24,396 nt of DNA from Fragilaria radians (taxonomy: Eukaryota > Bacillariophyta > Fragilariophyceae > Fragilariales > Fragilariaceae). Within the stretch, counting starts at the first letter, position 1; each line of letters opens with the position of its first letter. The notes beneath the pieces are model-generated. The model had not been told where the DNA came from. It worked only from the letters and a program-made list of their open reading frames with translations, and did no database searches. Below are positions 20,373-24,396 of the stretch, piece after piece. Where the stretch lies: NCBI GenBank assembly GCA_900642245.1, contig CAAAJI010000371.1:22660-47055 (forward strand). Reading direction: 5' to 3'. Both the position numbers and the translations under genes were made by a program.

Positions 20373-20622
20373 ATATCTGCAAACGATTTGTATATCAGAT
20401 GATTATGAAATAGATATTGAGATAACTTGGATATGTCAAGATGGCAAAAACTGTATCGCTGATGTTTGTTGTCACCATAAAGAAAAGGTTTCTCCACGCG
20501 GCACAATCTTTTCGTGATCACTGGTTAAATCTTACAGTAACGATTACCATCAAACATCAATACTTGATTTGTTAAGTGCAGTATAATTTGAATGATAAAA
20601 ACTAGGTAGTCGAAGAAATGGG

Positions 20623-22470
20623 ATGAGATTAATTGTGATGCTTCTTCTTCTTTTGCAATATCGATCTTGTCTTTCATGGTCTACATATCTTCGAAGAACG
20701 CGACCATTCCTGACTTGTCGTTTTGTTGATCAAGGAGTCACTCATTGCAATTCTTGGTATGTCACACATGTAGTCATATCGACAGAACCACCACAGGACA
20801 ACAATCATCAAAACAAGGACGATGCGACAGGTAAAATCACTGTCGAACAAGCATTAGCTTCTCATATACATTTCCCTCATGTAGAAGAATCGGAGGTTAT
20901 ACCGTTGGAAAGTCAACAGTTGTCTCCACTTCAGTTGCTGAACCTAGGTGCTGTTTGGTTCATGCCTCAATCATCGTTGACAAAAAATCCATCGTTTGAA
21001 CCAAAGCCTCAGCGTCTGACTAGACAAGATGCGAACCTAATACTAAAAAATGATGATTACCTTCGTATTCATCATTCTCCTAGACGATATCCAGATGTCT
21101 ATAAATATAGTTGGACAGAATGGCGTGATCGAACCGACTTGAATGGTGTCATTGTGGATCAAACGGATCATTTCTGGATCATTGACAAACCTTCCAATAT
21201 TCCTGTACATCCTACAGTAGATAATATCCTAGAGAATGTCGCTGAACAGATCCGACGGAGTTCTCCAGGTGACGCTTACGTTGCAATGCCACAAAGGTTG
21301 GATCACAATACTTCTGGATTACTGGTGGTAGCGAGAACGAAAGTCTTTGCATCATATTTTTCTAAACTATTGCGAACAAAAACTGGCAACGTACTACAGC
21401 CCCTGGAATCCAATGAAGATCATCCAACAGACTTTATTCAGAAAGGATACAAATGCTTATTGTGTCTCATGCCGAACAACGGTTCTTCCTTGACTGACTG
21501 TTACCAAAGACTCCAATCATTCAATTTATTAAAACACTACCTTGAACCATCCATAAAGGCACCCAAAAATTTTGCCCGGATTCCGAAGGATCCTACGTGG
21601 GCTGAATCCTTGATGCGCATTATTCATGTCGGAGATCCTATTCCCCTGTTGGGCAGTCCGGCATCGGAGGTATTGTGTCTCGGTCTGTGGGAGAATCCTG
21701 AGTATCGGCCTCCTGAATGTGTGGCCGTTGTGGAAGTACATGTAGAACTCTTGACGGGCAGGACGCATCAGATTCGTGGTCAATTTTATACGGAAGGTTT
21801 CCCACTCGTTGGAGATGCCCAATACGGAGGAGCAATCCCACTCAATCAGTCTAATAACTACGATTCTTCCAACCGGTTGGCATTGCGATGTTCTTATTTG
21901 AAATTCATTGACCCTGATGTAATTACCAGTTGTGACAATACCGTTTGCCTCAATCCGTCGAATCGATGGAACGAATATCGACTTGACGACAGTTGGTGGA
22001 AACCGTTGATTGAGAAATACATGAATTCGACACATGAGGGAGCAAACACGACATCGCTAGAAGATCTGCAAGGGATGAAAGGTGTAAATTCTGAATTGGG
22101 TACAATATCTAGTCACTTGCCTCCTATAGTTTCCTTATCGCCCGGGTCTAATAAATATGTTTTAGTGAAAGCCACCATGGAGGATGATTCTAAAGTCCTT
22201 TGGTTTGTCAAAAGCGCCAGTCCATTTGAATGTGGTGGGCCCTATCATTCTAATGTTGCCGAAGATCTCGTGGAATGGCTGAAGGCACTAGACTATTCAG
22301 TGGAGGTTACAGGTGGGGGTCGTATAGATTATGATCCAACAACAAGAGTTGCTAAGGTCTATGGCTTTTCCTACGGATTTGGAAGGGGTGATCATGCTCA
22401 CGTTGCTAGTATTATTCAAGAAAACTTAAGTATCATTGCGACTTTCGACGATTCGCGTTCATTGTACTGA
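20623..22470 (+). CDS. RluA-family pseudouridine synthase fused to a Janus/Ocnus (PHPT-like) domain
   Basis: 615 residues without interruption. The start MRLIVMLLLLLQYRSCLSW is hydrophobic and suggests a signal or organelle-targeting leader. The synthase domain covers about 175-440: IIDKPSNIPVHPT (substrate strand), PQRLDHNTSGLLVV with catalytic Asp227 in the RLD motif, GYKCLLCL, and LLTGRTHQIRGQF plus GDAQYGG near 377-403. It would isomerise uridine in rRNA or tRNA, probably in an organelle. Residues about 511-610 form a second domain: YVLVKATM, GPYHSNVAEDLVEWL (His542 fits the catalytic His of 14-kDa phosphohistidine phosphatase), VTGGGRIDYD and VYGFSYGFGRGDHAHV. That order matches the Janus/Ocnus family. 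I know of no common RluA-PHPT fusion. The gene is divergent from the ubiquitin-like gene (250 bp apart) and convergent with the next (16 bp). Confidence 0.85.
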   Translation: MRLIVMLLLLLQYRSCLSWSTYLRRTRPFLTCRFVDQGVTHCNSWYVTHVVISTEPPQDNNHQNKDDATGKITVEQALASHIHFPHVEESEVIPLESQQLSPLQLLNLGAVWFMPQSSLTKNPSFEPKPQRLTRQDANLILKNDDYLRIHHSPRRYPDVYKYSWTEWRDRTDLNGVIVDQTDHFWIIDKPSNIPVHPTVDNILENVAEQIRRSSPGDAYVAMPQRLDHNTSGLLVVARTKVFASYFSKLLRTKTGNVLQPLESNEDHPTDFIQKGYKCLLCLMPNNGSSLTDCYQRLQSFNLLKHYLEPSIKAPKNFARIPKDPTWAESLMRIIHVGDPIPLLGSPASEVLCLGLWENPEYRPPECVAVVEVHVELLTGRTHQIRGQFYTEGFPLVGDAQYGGAIPLNQSNNYDSSNRLALRCSYLKFIDPDVITSCDNTVCLNPSNRWNEYRLDDSWWKPLIEKYMNSTHEGANTTSLEDLQGMKGVNSELGTISSHLPPIVSLSPGSNKYVLVKATMEDDSKVLWFVKSASPFECGGPYHSNVAEDLVEWLKALDYSVEVTGGGRIDYDPTTRVAKVYGFSYGFGRGDHAHVASIIQENLSIIATFDDSRSLY

Positions 22471-22486
22471 TAATGAAGTACAACGA

Positions 22487-23374
22487 TTACTCATTTCGCC
22501 AATTCAGAACAATACTCGGATAAAGGCGAAGTACTTCATATAGGGTCTCTATATCTTGAATTTCTTTCACCTTTTCCGCTTCTGAAACCACAGTTTCATT
22601 CAACATTTGTTGCTTTGGTGATTTCTTTTGGTTCACTTCATATTTCTTACGGGAAAGGGCAAGGGCGAGTAATTCAAATGGCACTTGATTGCTATACTCT
22701 TTCGATAGAATCGAAGGAGCAGCGAGAACCAAGTCATCAATTCCTGTTTTCCATGAGTATACCGATTCACACGCGCAATGTAGTGGATATCGTTCTTCTT
22801 TATCAATCTCAGAAGCAGACGAGACACACAATCAAACAAATAACGGAATCATGGACTCTGTTGCGGATTCGGAACCTCCTTTCTGCTGAATACAAAGCAC
22901 ATGCAACGGAGTCTGATTCGTCTTATAATCGGCAATCCACAACTGGTTTTTGTGATTATTGAGGACTCTTTCTGCGAATGACAAGGGACAATAGGGACAA
23001 GTTGCTAGCGAGCGAACAAGGTTGATCGAAGGAATTTCCGCAAAAATCATTTCAGCAGCCCTTTCTGGTAGATTCTGGTAGTAGTATCTACCTTTCATAA
23101 GCAGACATAGCGTCGGATAGCACATGGGTGTCAGGTCGATCAAACTATCTTTCATCAAAGAGTTCCATAAATCGCAAGCAGTTTGACAAAGGCTGTCCCA
23201 ATGTTGCGGGGAAGATGGGAGTTGTGACGGATGATCTGCGTAGAGAATGTTGAGCATTTCTGAAGATTTGATGAATTTTTCCCAAAGAATGTGTGATTGT
23301 AGGTCAGATGATGGAGAACGCGCAGCTCCCTGGAAGCGATTTAATATAGTCGTTACCCAATGAAAGGTTGTCAT
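22487..23374 (-). CDS. Ankyrin-like protein interrupted by an in-frame TGA
   Basis: The ATG at 23374 (MTTFHWVTTIL) is the first ATG in the frame. It runs to TGA at 22834-22832, and the same frame then continues to TAA at 22489-22487, 294 residues if the TGA is discounted. Two ankyrin-style helices are visible on either side of the stop: NQTPLHVLC before it and RYPLHCACES after it. This strongly suggests one protein. The remainder is a diatom-like helical sequence with ADHPSQLPSSPQHW and CPYCPLSFAERVL. A CGA-to-TGA change (Arg to stop), a base error, or a very short intron that removes the TGA would all explain the break. No specific function can be assigned. It is convergent with the pseudouridine synthase gene. 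Confidence 0.6.
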
Positions 23375-23671
23375 GACACTTTTGACTATAGCCAATTAAG
23401 AAATATTGCACTCTCCAGTTGTCGAGGTGTTCCAACATTCACGGCTGAACGTCATTTTCCGGTGTTGAGTTCAACGGAAATGTGAGTTATGTCGTGATTT
23501 TCTATACAAGAGTAGTAAGGTTACGAGATACATATCGAATCGTTCATCATCCACGGAATGGTTTAAAGAATAGTCAATAATCCTATTCATTTCATTCTAC
23601 CTCCGTCCTAAATTCGTTGTTGTTCATATCGAATTAAGTAGAACTTTATTGACTTAATATGGTTCTCATTC

Positions 23672-23696
23672 AATGTTCTCGGAAAACGAGAACATT
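23672..23696. repeat. Perfect hairpin, 10-bp arms, 5-base loop
   Basis: AATGTTCTCG (23672-23681) and CGAGAACATT (23687-23696) are exact reverse complements around GAAAA. It is the strongest hairpin in the window and lies about 300 bp upstream of the ankyrin-like gene's start. It could be a palindromic binding site or a small-element relic. Confidence 0.75.
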
Positions 23697-23729
23697 AAAT
23701 ACAAAACAGAGGGTGATGTTCGTCAAATT

Positions 23730-23781
23730 TGGACAGAATTCAAAAAGCTTAACAGTGGACAGAATTCAAAAAGCTTAACAG
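23730..23781. repeat. Tandem duplication, 26 bp x 2
   Basis: The 26-bp unit beginning TGGACAGAATTC and ending AGCTTAACAG occurs twice without a mismatch (23730-23755 and 23756-23781). Perfect identity suggests recent replication slippage. Confidence 0.9.
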
Positions 23782-24159
23782 CACAAACGTGACATTACAA
23801 CAAAAAAGTCAGTACAATAAACTTGCAACAACAACAACATTACATGATGGCACCGCTAATTCATATTCTTGACATCAGAATGAAAATATTAATATCACAA
23901 GGGGATTCACCAAAGGTTCTCTATGTAGATTGATACAAGAACATGTTAACATTGTTGGTATGAGGATTCTTGCCACGTGATTACAACTATTGACTTGTAG
24001 AATCACAAAATGAGCAAGTCTTCTTTGTACAAATCTTTGTATTGCAAAATCTCCTGTATGGATGGGAATAGCCTAAATTTCCTCAGATTCCATTGTTTGA
24101 GACATGTTCCAAACTGGAATCCTTCGTCAAAAATGTCACCATTATTACACCCATCAAGG

Positions 24160-24396
24160 ATGTCAACTCAAGTTGGTCGTTTCCTTTCCAATATAATCCT
24201 TCGACGAACTCATTTACTACGTCCCTACTCCTCTAAATGTGAAGACTTAATGGGAAGGCCTCTCCAGAAAGCTGCAGGACTTTTATACCGACAAACACAA
24301 AGCGAGAATAGGACGGATGCAGCAGAAGTCGAGGAAAGCACGGTTACACCAGCCATATCAGAATATTTCATTCCTCAAGTCTCACTCCATGATTAC
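24160..24396 (+). CDS. 5' end of an unrecognised protein, runs off the window
   Basis: An open frame continues to the last base. From ATG 24160 it gives 79 codons; an in-frame ATG at 24133 adds nine, and the frame is open without a stop from ATG 24010 (129 codons). The start at 24160 reads MSTQVGRFLSNIILRRTHLL followed by RPYSSK. It is rich in Arg, Ser and hydrophobic residues and without acidic residues, which looks like a mitochondrial presequence with cleavage near RPYSS. After that the sequence turns acidic and soluble-looking (DAAEVEEST). No domain is recognisable in the part present. The most likely start is 24133 or 24160 because of the presequence. Confidence 0.6.
   Translation, partial: MSTQVGRFLSNIILRRTHLLRPYSSKCEDLMGRPLQKAAGLLYRQTQSENRTDAAEVEESTVTPAISEYFIPQVSLHDY

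Larger units (their letters stand above)
23396..24159. other. Intergenic region between divergent genes
   Basis: This region lies upstream of both the ankyrin-like gene (minus) and the partial gene at the right edge (plus). It contains a strong hairpin (23672-23696) and a tandem 26-bp duplication (23730-23781). Promoters for both genes presumably lie here, but no motif can be named. The part from 24010 is open in the frame of the right-edge gene and may be coding. Confidence 0.5.

Noticed and set aside
22832..22834. TGA read as selenocysteine
   Set aside because: The context is an ankyrin-like helix with no redox motif, and no SECIS-like structure was evident downstream. A point change or base error is more likely.

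Overview
This window looks like nuclear DNA from a diatom or close stramenopile relative. It is AT-rich, its genes have a few short phase-1 GT-AG introns, and it carries a Ty1/copia element with a diatom-style Gag and Pol. Other pointers are a signal-peptide ubiquitin-like protein, an RluA-type pseudouridine synthase and an ankyrin-like protein. The assignment is an inference from gene content; no marker gene fixes the species.

Left and centre (1-15235) hold three tandem plus-strand copies of one gene. It encodes a single-pass (type II) membrane protein with an SGNH/GDSL-hydrolase-like domain and an extra C-terminal domain. Copy 1 enters from the left edge. Copy 2 is cut by a 20-N assembly gap. 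Copy 3 is nearly complete but has a one-base frameshift close to its end. Copies 2 and 3 are almost identical in coding sequence and intron, but diverge sharply about 90 bp upstream of the start codon.

A complete-length Ty1/copia LTR retrotransposon (5135-9987, 215-bp LTRs, 5-bp target duplication ATTGG) sits about 130 bp upstream of the copy 2 start codon. Copy 3 still shows the matching empty site. The element has lost its coding capacity: two frameshifts, one in-frame stop between Gag and Pol, one stop in the reverse transcriptase, and a changed RNase H catalytic residue. Older copia relics lie on the minus strand at about 1799-2500 (RNase H, perhaps RT) and 11826-12590 (Gag).

The stretch 15236-18310 has no gene that I can recognise. 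The right part (18311-24396) is a compact cluster of ordinary genes: an SDR-family protein without the usual catalytic residues (+); a secretory-pathway ubiquitin-like/STI1-like protein (-, with a one-base frameshift); an RluA pseudouridine synthase fused to a Janus/Ocnus phosphohistidine-phosphatase-like domain (+); an ankyrin-like protein (-, with an in-frame TGA); and the 5' end of an unrecognised gene (+) with a mitochondrial-presequence-like start that runs off the window. The single-base lesions in otherwise intact genes may be assembly errors rather than real mutations.
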